A stretch of DNA of 64,000 nt, from assembly GCA_019694975.1 (NCBI GenBank), contig JAIBAY010000008.1, positions 1-64,000 on the forward strand. Direction: 5' to 3'. This document shows, in pieces, positions 47,334-58,100 of this stretch (its first letter is position 1; each line of letters opens with the position of its first letter). Under the pieces are notes generated by a model. That model was not told where the DNA came from. It was given only the letters and a program-made list of their open reading frames with translations, and ran no database searches. A program made the translations under genes and the position numbers. The DNA is from Chitinophagales bacterium (GTDB lineage: Bacteria; Bacteroidota; Bacteroidia; Chitinophagales; UBA10324).

Positions 47334-48548
47334 ATGGTTTATAAAATTTCGAAGCACGACAGGCAAATTAAAGGACATATCTACCTGCGTGGCTCAAAAA
47401 GCATCAGCAACCGCGTGTTGATCATGGAAGCGCTGATGGATAACACGATAGAGAAACGCAACCTGTCAGATTCGAATGACACAGCCGTCATGTCTTACTT
47501 GCTGAACGCTTCAACTGTTACACTCGATGCGCATGATGCCGGCACGGTGTTCCGTTTCATGACGGCTTATCTCGCCTTCAGGGAAGGCAGCCACATACTG
47601 ACCGGCAGTGAAAGAATGAAGCAGCGTCCAGTTGGTGATCTTGTTGATCCGCTGCGCGAATTGGGTGCAAGGATTGAATACCTGGGAAAGCAACAATATC
47701 CGCCTTTGAAAATTACCGGCGGATCTTTAAGGGGAGGAAAAATAAAAGTTCATTCCGGTATCAGCAGCCAGTTTGCTTCTGCGTTGCTGATGATTGCTCC
47801 CTGTATGGAACAGGGGCTGACACTGGAACTAACCGGCGAAGTGGTATCTGAGCCCTATATTGAAATGACGCTCGCCCTGATGCAACATTTTGATGTCCGT
47901 CATGAAAGAAACGGCCAGGTCATACATGTTCCTGCTCAACGCTACAAGCCACGGAACATATTTATTGAATCCGACTGGAGTGCAGCTTCTTATTACTATG
48001 AAATGGCTGCCTTCAGCACTGAAACGGATCTCACCCTGTCAGGATTGCTGCAACAGAGCTTTCAGGGTGATGCCAAAATTGCGGCCCTGATGGAACGTTT
48101 CGGCATTCAGACTACCTATACAGAACAGGAAATAAAACTGAGCAAGTCGGAGCAGACAGGAACGTTTGATTTTTTCCTCAACGATCAGCCTGACCTTGCG
48201 CCGGCGTTGTTAACCACTTGTGGCGGTTTATCTCAAACGGCACGATTCACGGGTTTGTCGCATCTTCAGTATAAGGAAAGCGACCGTGCGGCTGCATTGC
48301 AGCAGGAGCTTGCGAAATGTGGAATTGCACTGCAGAAAAATGGAGATACAATCACCACCGGCGGTAAATTTCTTCCGGGCCATTATACCTTTTCCACCTA
48401 TGCGGATCACCGGATGGCCATGTCTTTCGCACCGTTGGCGATGCTATGCGGTCATGTATATATTGATGATCCGATGGTGGTTAAAAAATCCTATCCAGGC
48501 TATTGGGATGACCTGCAACTGCTGGGTTTCAACATCAACGAACTTTAA
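47334..48548 (+). CDS. aroA: 3-phosphoshikimate 1-carboxyvinyltransferase (EPSP synthase)
   Basis: Sixth shikimate step, joining PEP to shikimate-3-phosphate. The 404-residue enzyme has the substrate loop GSKSISNR (20-27; Lys22), DAGTVFRF, ESDWSAASYYYE, YKESDRAA and the late DHRMAM. It is shorter than the 427-residue E. coli enzyme, which is usual in Bacteroidota. It ends the aromatic run, 59 bases after aroB; a convergent rRNA methyltransferase gene stops 57 bases beyond it. Confidence 0.95.
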   Translation: MVYKISKHDRQIKGHIYLRGSKSISNRVLIMEALMDNTIEKRNLSDSNDTAVMSYLLNASTVTLDAHDAGTVFRFMTAYLAFREGSHILTGSERMKQRPVGDLVDPLRELGARIEYLGKQQYPPLKITGGSLRGGKIKVHSGISSQFASALLMIAPCMEQGLTLELTGEVVSEPYIEMTLALMQHFDVRHERNGQVIHVPAQRYKPRNIFIESDWSAASYYYEMAAFSTETDLTLSGLLQQSFQGDAKIAALMERFGIQTTYTEQEIKLSKSEQTGTFDFFLNDQPDLAPALLTTCGGLSQTARFTGLSHLQYKESDRAAALQQELAKCGIALQKNGDTITTGGKFLPGHYTFSTYADHRMAMSFAPLAMLCGHVYIDDPMVVKKSYPGYWDDLQLLGFNINEL

Positions 48549-48605
48549 TTGCGGTTAAAACTCACCGGATAAGGTGACCATCAATGCGTTAAGTCCATTT
48601 CGACA

Positions 48606-49358
48606 TCATGGTGTTTTCGACCGGAACATAGCGCACACAATACCTGCGGCCACAGCTGCATTCAATGATTCTGCTTTTCCGGTACGGGGAATCGTTAGTT
48701 GCTTGCTGATGAATGGTGTAAGCGACGCCGATATGCCGCGTGCTTCATTACCGATGATGATAAATGCTTCCTGCTTTAAAGAAGCCGAGAAAATATTTTC
48801 ACCCGTCAACTGCGCTGCATACACCGGCAGGGAAGGAAATTTTTCAAACAATGCAGTTAATTTAGTTTCTATCACTTTCACGCGCACGAGGGAGCCCATC
48901 GATGCCTGAATCACTTTCTGATTATATACATCTACGCATTCTTCCGAACAAAAAATATAGGGAATGCCAAACCAGTCGGCAATGCGCACGATCGTTCCCA
49001 TATTCCCGGGATCACGGATATCGTCCAATACAAGATTGAGGCTGGACTGAACAATAGCTTCATCAATAGTACTGGCCATCATCTCCATAACCAGCAAAAC
49101 ACTCGATGGCTGCATCAGCCCCGAGACTCTTTTCATTTCCGCTTCACTAATCTCAATCAATGTTGCACTGCTATTCCTCAACAACCGCTCATGTTCTCTG
49201 ATCCAATCCGTCGTTGCAATGATTTTGTCAGCGCGAAAGTCGGAGACCAGCAATTCTTCCGCAAGCTTTTCACCTTCGGCAACAAAGCATCCTTCCGTTA
49301 TGCGGTGCTTTTTTTGTTTTAGTGAATTCACGTATTTTTCAATCGATTTACTCAACAT
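48606..49358 (-). CDS. TrmH/SpoU-family RNA methyltransferase
   Basis: 2'-O-ribose methyltransferase of the SPOUT fold, probably acting on 23S rRNA. The 250-residue protein begins with the substrate-binding part (SKSIEKYVNSLKQKKHR) and has the three SpoU motifs: RDPGNMGTIVRIADWFG, FIIIGNEARGIS and TIPRTGKAESLNAAVAAG. Its ATG (49356-49358) lies two bases from the start codon of the divergent tamL gene, so their promoters must overlap the opposite coding sequences. Confidence 0.92.
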   Translation of the reverse strand: MLSKSIEKYVNSLKQKKHRITEGCFVAEGEKLAEELLVSDFRADKIIATTDWIREHERLLRNSSATLIEISEAEMKRVSGLMQPSSVLLVMEMMASTIDEAIVQSSLNLVLDDIRDPGNMGTIVRIADWFGIPYIFCSEECVDVYNQKVIQASMGSLVRVKVIETKLTALFEKFPSLPVYAAQLTGENIFSASLKQEAFIIIGNEARGISASLTPFISKQLTIPRTGKAESLNAAVAAGIVCAMFRSKTP

Positions 49359-49360
49359 AC

Positions 49361-51673
49361 ATGCAACTTTTGGGGCTCAGTGTAAGATACATCCTTTTGC
49401 TGGTTTTGATAGCTCCATTACTTACCGGTTGCAGCAATACGCGTTACCTTTCCGCCGACCAGGTATTGCTGAAAAAAAATGAAGTGACTATTCAGTCAGC
49501 AATTGACTACCGTAAAATCAGGCGCAACATTGAAGAAAACATTTCGCTGGAAAGCAAACTCGCAACACTTGCGCGGCAACAGCCTAATAAAAAAACGCTG
49601 GGCCTCATCAAGCTCAACCTGACTATTTACAACCGGTACTTTACTACTGATACGGCCGGACTGTATCATTGGATAATCAATAATATCGGTGAGCCGCCGG
49701 TATTATTCGATTCCACTACATTACCGGTATCAGAGAACATGATGCGAGATTACATGGTCAGTAAGGGATACCTGCTGTCATCCCTGACCTATGATTACAG
49801 GATCAGGAAGAAGCTGGCTACGCCGCATTACTATGTTTCGCCCGGGCCGCTCTTCACCATCGACAGTGTATTTTTCCCGCAGGATACCACGCATCTTGTT
49901 GCCGTTATTGATGCCGCCAGGCAAGGCACGCTGCTGAAGGCAGGCAATGCTTTTGATGCAGATGTGATCGGCAGTGAACAAACGCGGATCTATCGTGAAT
50001 TGCTGGATCACGGCTACTATCATTTTTTGCGGGAGCATATTTATTTTGAAGCGGATACATCCAATGCAAAGCATGCAGCCAATGTATATGTGCGAATAGG
50101 CGGAAACAGAACAGATGAAGATATGCAGGTGCACTATATCAATAACATTTATGTGCGGCCTGAATTTTATCCGGGGCAGGAAGCAGTTAATGCACACCAT
50201 GATACCACCGTGTTTAACTCATTTTATTTCATTGATGCAGGCACAAATATCAGGATGGATGCGGTGTCAGGTGCAATTTTCATGCAAAGAGGAATGCCGT
50301 ATTCCAGGAAGGATTATGACTATACACTCAGCAGGTTATCCGATCTCGGTGTCTTTAAATTTATCAGTATCCGCTTTGAAGAAAGAGATGATCATCAGCT
50401 CGATTGCATGATCTACCTCACACCCGGGAAGAAACATGCCCTTACCACGGAAGTGGAGGCCAGTAACATCGAAGATAATGTAGGTGCAGCGGTAAAGTTT
50501 GCCTATAAGGATAAGAATGTGTTTCACAGCGCCAATACTTTTGATATCAGCTTTAATGCAGGAACGCAGATCCCGGTCTTCAACAAGGACAGCCTGATTT
50601 TTAATGTTACCGGGCAGATGAATTTTTACCTGCGTCGCTTTGTGGTGCCTTTTAATACACAGAATTTTTCGAGGTACTTCAATCCGCGCACGAAAATTTC
50701 TTTGCTGGCAAATTATTATCAACAGACGAAAATTTATGTGCTCAACAATTATTCTTTCACGTTCGGATATGAGTGGAAGGAAAATGCTTTGAAGCGTCAT
50801 GTGCTCAATCCATTTTCGGTCAGCTATGTTAACTCTTCGATCCTGAGTGATGCCTTTCAGCAGCGACTTGATGATGATCCTTTTCTCCGGCAGTCGTTTG
50901 AAGATCAGCTGATCGCCGGCATGAACTACACGTATATCTTTTCCAGCCAGGGGCAGAACATCAGGCAGGAGTTCACTTTCTTTCGTTTTTCGGCTGAAGT
51001 AGCAGGTACTAGTTTGTACCTGCTGAACTCGGTAACAGCCGGTAACAACACTGATACCAGCGGGCGATATGTTTTATTTGGTACCAATTATGCCAATTTC
51101 ATGCGTGCGGAAGGTGACCTGCGTCACTACTTCCAGTTCACGGAAAACAGGTCGCTTGTATTGAGAGGCGCTGCAGGCATGGCGATCAATTACTGGAATT
51201 CAGACGTAATTCCCTACATCAAGCAGTTTTATCTTGGCGGAACAAGCAGCATGCGGGCATGGAGTGTTCGTTCGCTGGGGCCCGGCGCTTACAAGGATAC
51301 TTCCAACTTTTATAACAGTGCGGGTGACATCAAGCTGGAAGCAAATGCCGAATACAGGTTTAATATTTTCGGGAGGATGAATGGTGCTGTTTTCCTCGAT
51401 GCCGGCAACATCTGGCTGCGCAAGACTGATCCGAATAAGCCTGACGCCAATTTTGAATTTGACCGCTTCATGAGTGAAATTGCCTTGGGAACCGGCATTG
51501 GATTCCGGTTCGATTTTACCTACTTCATCCTTCGCCTTGATGTAGCAACGCCGCTGCGTGATCCCTCTTATCCTGCCGGCGAAAGATGGGTCATCAGAAG
51601 ATTCTCTGATGGCAATACAAACATTGTAAAAGATAACCTCGTATTTAACCTTGCCATCGGCTATCCGTTCTGA
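49361..51673 (+). CDS. tamL: TamL-type outer-membrane assembly lipoprotein (BamA/TamA family)
   Basis: Outer-membrane beta-barrel protein of the Omp85 family, probably helping to insert outer-membrane proteins. The 770-residue protein starts with a lipoprotein signal (LLTGC, lipidated Cys24), which marks the Bacteroidota TamL variant of TamA, then POTRA-like domains (about 30-330) and a C-terminal 16-strand barrel, with the usual FYLGGTSSMRAW-like segment (FYLGGTSSMRAWSVRSLGPG) and an aromatic end (LAIGYPF). ATG 49361 is preferred; a GTG at 49322 would overlap the divergent gene. TamB, commonly the next gene, is not present here. Confidence 0.88.
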   Translation: MQLLGLSVRYILLLVLIAPLLTGCSNTRYLSADQVLLKKNEVTIQSAIDYRKIRRNIEENISLESKLATLARQQPNKKTLGLIKLNLTIYNRYFTTDTAGLYHWIINNIGEPPVLFDSTTLPVSENMMRDYMVSKGYLLSSLTYDYRIRKKLATPHYYVSPGPLFTIDSVFFPQDTTHLVAVIDAARQGTLLKAGNAFDADVIGSEQTRIYRELLDHGYYHFLREHIYFEADTSNAKHAANVYVRIGGNRTDEDMQVHYINNIYVRPEFYPGQEAVNAHHDTTVFNSFYFIDAGTNIRMDAVSGAIFMQRGMPYSRKDYDYTLSRLSDLGVFKFISIRFEERDDHQLDCMIYLTPGKKHALTTEVEASNIEDNVGAAVKFAYKDKNVFHSANTFDISFNAGTQIPVFNKDSLIFNVTGQMNFYLRRFVVPFNTQNFSRYFNPRTKISLLANYYQQTKIYVLNNYSFTFGYEWKENALKRHVLNPFSVSYVNSSILSDAFQQRLDDDPFLRQSFEDQLIAGMNYTYIFSSQGQNIRQEFTFFRFSAEVAGTSLYLLNSVTAGNNTDTSGRYVLFGTNYANFMRAEGDLRHYFQFTENRSLVLRGAAGMAINYWNSDVIPYIKQFYLGGTSSMRAWSVRSLGPGAYKDTSNFYNSAGDIKLEANAEYRFNIFGRMNGAVFLDAGNIWLRKTDPNKPDANFEFDRFMSEIALGTGIGFRFDFTYFILRLDVATPLRDPSYPAGERWVIRRFSDGNTNIVKDNLVFNLAIGYPF

Positions 51674-52173
51674 GATTCTGCCTGTCAAACGGCACTAAAC
51701 GGCCGATGTCATTAGGAGCTCTCTCAAAACAGGCAATTAATGCCGTCATGCCTGACTTATTCCGGCAGCTGTCAATGAATTGAAGAGATCATGTTCCCCA
51801 TCAATCGGGGATATGATGACTCCGGGTATTTTGAGATAGCTTCTAATCTTAGTTTGAAGAATTTGTCGCTGAATGACGGCAATAATCAACCATCATTTGC
51901 GAAGATGATGCAGTGCAATCACCTGGCTGATTATGGCATACCCATGATGAAGCTGAACATATTTTTAATGTTGTGAGATCCCAATGGTACGTGCCATGTT
52001 TACGCAACAGTTTGCTTGCGGATAAGTATTAGTAAAAAATTAGGTTCAGTTCGCAAAAATGGCTATGTTGGCTTCGCAAATTTTTAGCCCGGCTACCCTG
52101 CATCCTTTCAGCTGGCAAGAATTGACTGAATTTCGCCTTGTTAAGTCGTTAAAACACCCAAAATCCAACCACC
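51674..52173. other. 500-base gene-free interval with dispersed repeat copy 2
   Basis: Holds the element at 51712-51846. A 61-codon frame starting inside it (51791) is made from repeat sequence and is not believable. I found no clear promoter for the giant gene that follows. Confidence 0.6.
51712..51846. repeat. dispersed element, copy 2 (about 135 bp)
   Basis: Relative of 1126-1254, sharing a 27-base identical right end (51818-51844). Terminal inverted repeats match at 16 of 18 positions (TTAGGAGCTCTCTCAAAA left, complement of TTTTGAGATAGCTTCTAA right). Inside are a perfect GGCA-ATTAA-TGCC hairpin and a central stem (ATCAT 51788-51792 with ATGAT 51813-51817; CCCC 51796-51799 with GGGG 51807-51810). 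Confidence 0.75.
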
Positions 52174-55100
52174 ATGAGTTCATTTTACCAGACTGATTGT
52201 GTTCATTCTCTGAATACGCCGGCTCGCATTTTTGAGAATCCACCTGCTGTTTTGAATTCAGGTTTCAGGAAGAAATCATTGTTACCACTGCTTTTTTTCT
52301 TTTGTCTGTTTGTGCTTCTTGCTCCCGGAAAAGCAAAGGCGCAAGATTTCCGTACGATACAATCGGGCAATTGGGAAGATCTTTCCACCTGGGAGGAATT
52401 TGACGATGGCATTTGGGGTGACCCTTCTCATGTGCCGGATTACAATGATGGAACCGTTACTATCATGGATGGTCACACGGTAATTACAAATGCACTCTTA
52501 ACAATTGATCAGACCATTGTTCAAAACGGCGCAACGCTCAATGTGAATGCCTTTACCCTTATTGTTAATGACGGAGCAGGTTCCGATTTGACGGTAGATG
52601 GTGATATCAATTTCTCTAATGCTGAACTGGAGGTAAGCAGTGGCGCTGTTGTGGATGGCTCGACAAACTTCTTTTATAACGGGCTGGCATTGGTCAACAA
52701 CGGATCAATTTTTACTTCCGTTTTTGTCATGGGTGCAGGTGCTACCCAAACGATTTATGGCACTGGCAGCATTGGTACATTTCTTCCTTTCACCTTTGCG
52801 CCAGGTGGAATCATTATCGCCGATGAACAAACGATTACTCAACAGCTTTCTTTCAACTACGGGAAGATACATACCACCAATTCCGGCAAACTCATAATCG
52901 GAGAAGGAGCGTACATCATTAATGCCGATGACAGCCACTATGTAATTGGCAACCTCGAACGGGTTTTCACCGACAATACCTGGCAGTCCTTCCCGCTAGG
53001 TGATGTGGACAGTTATGCTCCCATAGATTTTTCTCCCGACCTTGTTTATAACGGGGGCCTTGTTGCACGTACCGATGCCGGCGACCATCCGGATATTGCC
53101 AATTCGGGAATTGATGAGAGCAAAACCGTCAACAGGACATGGACGCTGACAGTGGACGACATTGGAATGGTTGGCTATGCAGTCACTTTTCACTGGGATG
53201 CCGCTGATATGGATGAAGATGCTGATCCAATGAGTTTCGGTGTCGCAAAGTATGATGCACCTTATTGGGAGCCGGTAACCGTTATCAATCGCACGGCAAC
53301 TTCTATTACCATTGACTGGGATGAACCAACTGCAAGCGATTTCCAGGTTGGTGAATTTACCTGTTCCGCCCCGTTAATCACTTGCGCGGCCGATTTCAGC
53401 GTTTGCCAGGATGCCGCGCAGGGAGCGTGCGGTGTATTGTTCTTTCCGGAAGAGGTACCATCACCTGTCATTCTGGATGACTTTGACAGGCTGATTACCT
53501 ACACGAATGTATCGATTAATGGAGGTACCAATTCAGCTATTGTGACCCCGGGATCTACAGTAACCCTGAACTATGATTATTCGGTTTTCTTTGATGCCGG
53601 TACCGGGTATTGTCCTGGTTGCGTTGTGCAATCTTCAATTGGTCTTGGTTCCACTTTCAAAACCCTGCAGTGTGAGACAGGCATCAGCAACGGATCGTCC
53701 GGTAGCTATATTTCCGGCGACTTCATCGCTCCGGATGCTCCGGGCATCTATTATCTTACACAGGAAGGTTCCCTGGATTACTGGTGCCAGGAATTTAAAT
53801 TTAACAATGACCCTGCGAAAGCAATAGGAGTGCTGATTGTGGGTCCGCCTTATCCAACTGCAACAGGTGGATGCGGCCCTGTGGAATTTACCAATGATGC
53901 ACCGGCCTGTTTCCCGATAGGCACAACTGATGTAATCTGGACCGCTACTGACTCACTGGGCAATACCGCCACTTGCACACAGCATATCACGGTTGATCCG
54001 GCCACCATTTATCATCGCGAAAGAGACGGTGATGGTTATGGTAGTACTACTTACGCTGTTTATGCCTGTTCTCAGCCAAACGGATTCGTTTTAGATAACG
54101 GTGATTGCAATGATTACAATCAATTTATTTATCCGGGCAATGGCTGCTCTTCACCTGTTGGTGAAGCTTTGCATTTTGATGGGGTGGATGATGTGGTTGT
54201 AGGCCCAGCTGAATTGATTCCGATTAATGACAGCCCATATACCGTTACCGTGTGGGCTAAATGCGAAAATTCAAACAATAATGAACTTGTCAATATTGTT
54301 TCCCAGGGAAGAAAATTTTACATAGGCCGATTTTATGATGGAACAATACGTGCCGGTGACGGATGGCTTACAAGTGCGCCATTCCCGGCTGATGGACTTT
54401 GGCATAATTATGCAGTAGTGCGGACTACCGAAGACATGTACATCTATATTGATGGCGTACTGGTTGCTTCAAAAGGATCGCCACAGGAAAGCCCGGGCCC
54501 GACATTTGATAACCCGGTTGCTACATTTTATATCGGAACACAATGGTCAGGAATCTCTGAATACTGGCAAGGCCCTGTAGATGAACTGCGGATATGGAAC
54601 AGGGCTTTATGTACGGATGAAATTGCGGCAAAAATGAATTGTGAATCATTGTCCCCGTCTGAACCCGGTCTGGTTGCCGTTTATCATTTTAACCAGGGGA
54701 TTATCGGAGAGAACAATGCTTCGGATGACATATTGTTTGACAACAGCGGCAATGGCCATGATATGACGTTGCAAGATTTTGCTTTGACTGGTGGATCATC
54801 CGATTGGATGCAGCCCGGAGGTGTTATCTCGGGATCTGACTGTGATGAGATTAATTTACAAACATGGTATGCAGACAGTGATGGCGATACGTACGGTGAT
54901 GCGTCCATTTCCATCACGATAGCTGATATATGCATTCAACCTTCCGGCTATGTCGACAATGACCAGGATTGCGATGATACCGATCCGGAATTATATCCCG
55001 GCAACGGATGCGCAGGCTTCCCCGGAGCTGCTTTGAGTTTTGATGGCAATAATGACCGGGTAGAGATTCCTGACGACGACAACCTTGATCCGCAGGATGG

Positions 55101-58100
55101 CATTACGCTGGAATGCTGGATAAAAATTACTTCCTTATCCAATTGGTCATCATTGATCATGAAAACAGCCAGCGGCACATGGTCAGATGGCTACGGCCTG
55201 GATCTGATCGCACAGTATGATGGAGAGGGATATTCAGACCCCAAACTTGAATTTTTTGTAGGCGGATATAGCAATGTAGTGCAGGGCAATACCATCTTAT
55301 CGCTCGACACATGGTATCATGTGGCAGCAAGCTATGATGGTGCTGTTATGAAACTATATATAAACGGAGTGTTGGATGCTTCTGAGCCGCTGGATATCCT
55401 GTTGATCAAGACTGCGCATCCGCTCGTGATTGGTAATGACGATGGCGGATACCCGTTTCATGGTCTTATAGATGAAGTTCGCATATGGAGTACTGCCTTA
55501 TGTGAAGGCACGTTGGCGGCAGGTATGGATTGCGAAGCGCCCGGCTCACAAAATAATCTGGTAGCACTTTATCATTTTAATCAGGGCATAGGAGGATACG
55601 ATAATAGCGGCGGCGGTGCGATAGACTATCTTTCGGATGAAAGTGGAAACAGCCATGATGGTCAACTGTATAATTTTGCATTGGTAGGCAGCAGTTCCAA
55701 TTGGGTGGTTGATGCCGGAGTTACAACCGGAAATCAATGCGCACCACATAATGATATTATTTATTATGCCGATAACGATGGTGATTCCTATGGCGATGAA
55801 GGCAATGCTATTGTTGCAGAAGAATACTGCACACCTCCTCCGGGATATGTCGACAATTCAGGTGACTGTGACGATACCGATCCGTTTGTACATGCTAACT
55901 GCTCCGTCTGCAATCTCTTAATGACTGACGGCAACTGGAAATCGGCACCGCAGGATCCTGAACCGGATGAAGGATGGGAACAACCCGGTTATGATGATTC
56001 AGCATGGAATGCGGCAGAAGACCGCGGACCTGATTACGACCTCTTCCGCTTCAGTGAAGTGCCAAGGCGAATATGGGATGCGTCACACGATAATTACCCC
56101 AGCACAACATACCTCAGGAAGACATTCACGCTGAGTGGAGCTGACCGCATGATTATGGACTACCACGTGGATGATGATGCCACAATTTATATCAACGGTA
56201 ACCTGGTGGTGGGTGACGATAATGATTGCGGGGCCAACGCTTACTTTAATATTGATGTTACAGATTACCTGAATTTGAACGGATCCAACACCATAGCCGT
56301 AAAGGCTGTCGATTGCCAGGGCGATTGGTATTTCACTGCCGAGCTATTCAATGGATATTTTCCAGATAACGATGATGACGGATATGGAGAAGAATTCGCT
56401 CATATAGTTTGCCCTCCAATGCCTGCGGGTTATGCCACCAACAATCTGGATTGCGATGATGGAAATCCCAATATCGGCGCACCATCAAAATTATTTTTTG
56501 ATGATGACGGAGATGGTTACGGCGATGTTAATAATTATACAATTACCTGCGACGCTGGCGGCGGGGGCGGTGGTGAAGGAGGAGGGGAAGGTGGCGAAGG
56601 TGGCGAAGGTGGTGGCGGTGGCAATCCTTGGGTTAACGATAGCACAGACTGTAATGACTATGATCCCAATATCAATCCGGGTGCAGTGGAACTTTGTGAT
56701 GCAGTGGATCAAAACTGCAACGGAATATCCGATGAAAATAATTCATTGGCCTTCGATGGTTTTGATGATTTTGTCACCGTGCCCGACTTCGGTATAGGTA
56801 CGGATGATTTCACGCTGGAAGCCTGGATCAAACCCGTGATTGGATCCCGCGGCTATATAATCTCTAACAGGACTGATGAAACCGGGGAGCAGGGATATTA
56901 CTTTGATTTGAATATGCTGGCTGATGGTCATGTGGAACTGGAACTTGCGGAATGCGGCTACACTGGAACATTCCTGTCACTCATCTCAAATACGGCCGTG
57001 GCTGATGGCCAATGGACGCATATTGCTGCAACACGGAATGCCAATAATGATATTTCCATTTATATCAACGGAGAACTGGATGTTACACACACCGATGTTG
57101 TACGCAGAAACCTCATATCAACTTATAATGTCGGAACTTTTGGCGGTGAATCATTCCTTAATTCATCCTACTATGCAGGCTCACTGGATGAGGTACGCGT
57201 CTGGAATGTAGCCAGGTCGGAGCAGGAACTGAAAAAATACCGCGTTGCCTATATAGATGGTCAGGCCACCCTGAACAGGTATTTTACTTTCGATCAGGGT
57301 ACAGCGGACGGCATGAATGAAAATGTCACAATCGCAAAAGACCGCAGCGGCTACGGCATAACGGGCACACTGAACAATTTTGATCTTACTAATTCTGCTT
57401 CTAACTGGTCTGGCGGATATGCCGGAACCGTATATGCCGACAATGATGGCGATGGTTATGGTGATCCGGGCAACTCCGTGGTCACTACAACTCCCTGTTT
57501 CCTGTCCCCGGCTTATGTGTCTGATAACTCCGATTGCGATGATAATGCTATTGCAATAAATCCGGATGTGCCTGAGATAGCGGGCAATGGAACAGATGAG
57601 AACTGCGATGGTACACTGGACGAAGTGGCAGGCGATTATGTTTCAGACCGGTCAGGAGACTGGAACAACACCCTTACCTGGAAAATGTATGATGGATCAG
57701 TATGGAGCACGCCTGCACAGCCGCCAGTATATGACCAGGCCAATACGATTACCATCAGGAGCGGTCATATAATAGCTGCAGCGGAAGATCATACGGTGGA
57801 TCAGTTGGTGGTGCAGCAAGGCGGCCGCCTGGAGATGAACAGTGCTTCATTATACGTGGTCGACGGACCGGGAATTGATTTCGATTGCAACGGAGATTTT
57901 CCACTCATGGCTGCTGCTTTGCATGTAGCAGAAAATGGTGAAGCAAGGTTTGAAGGCACAGCAGTTTTCACCTGCGGCGCTTTTTCTTCGGTGCATGGCC
58001 CTGGTATCGTTAATCTCTACCCCGGATGCAGCTTTGCCATTAACGGAACCAATGATGGGATTACATTTGGAGACGGAGTGACCATTTATAACTACACAGC

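Noticed and set aside
51791..51976. 61-codon frame on the plus strand
   Set aside because: It begins inside the dispersed repeat and its residues are repeat-derived; no family features.
56432..56797. 121-codon frame in another phase of the giant gene
   Set aside because: Lies wholly inside the giant gene; its composition reflects the GAT/GGT-rich metal-binding repeats.
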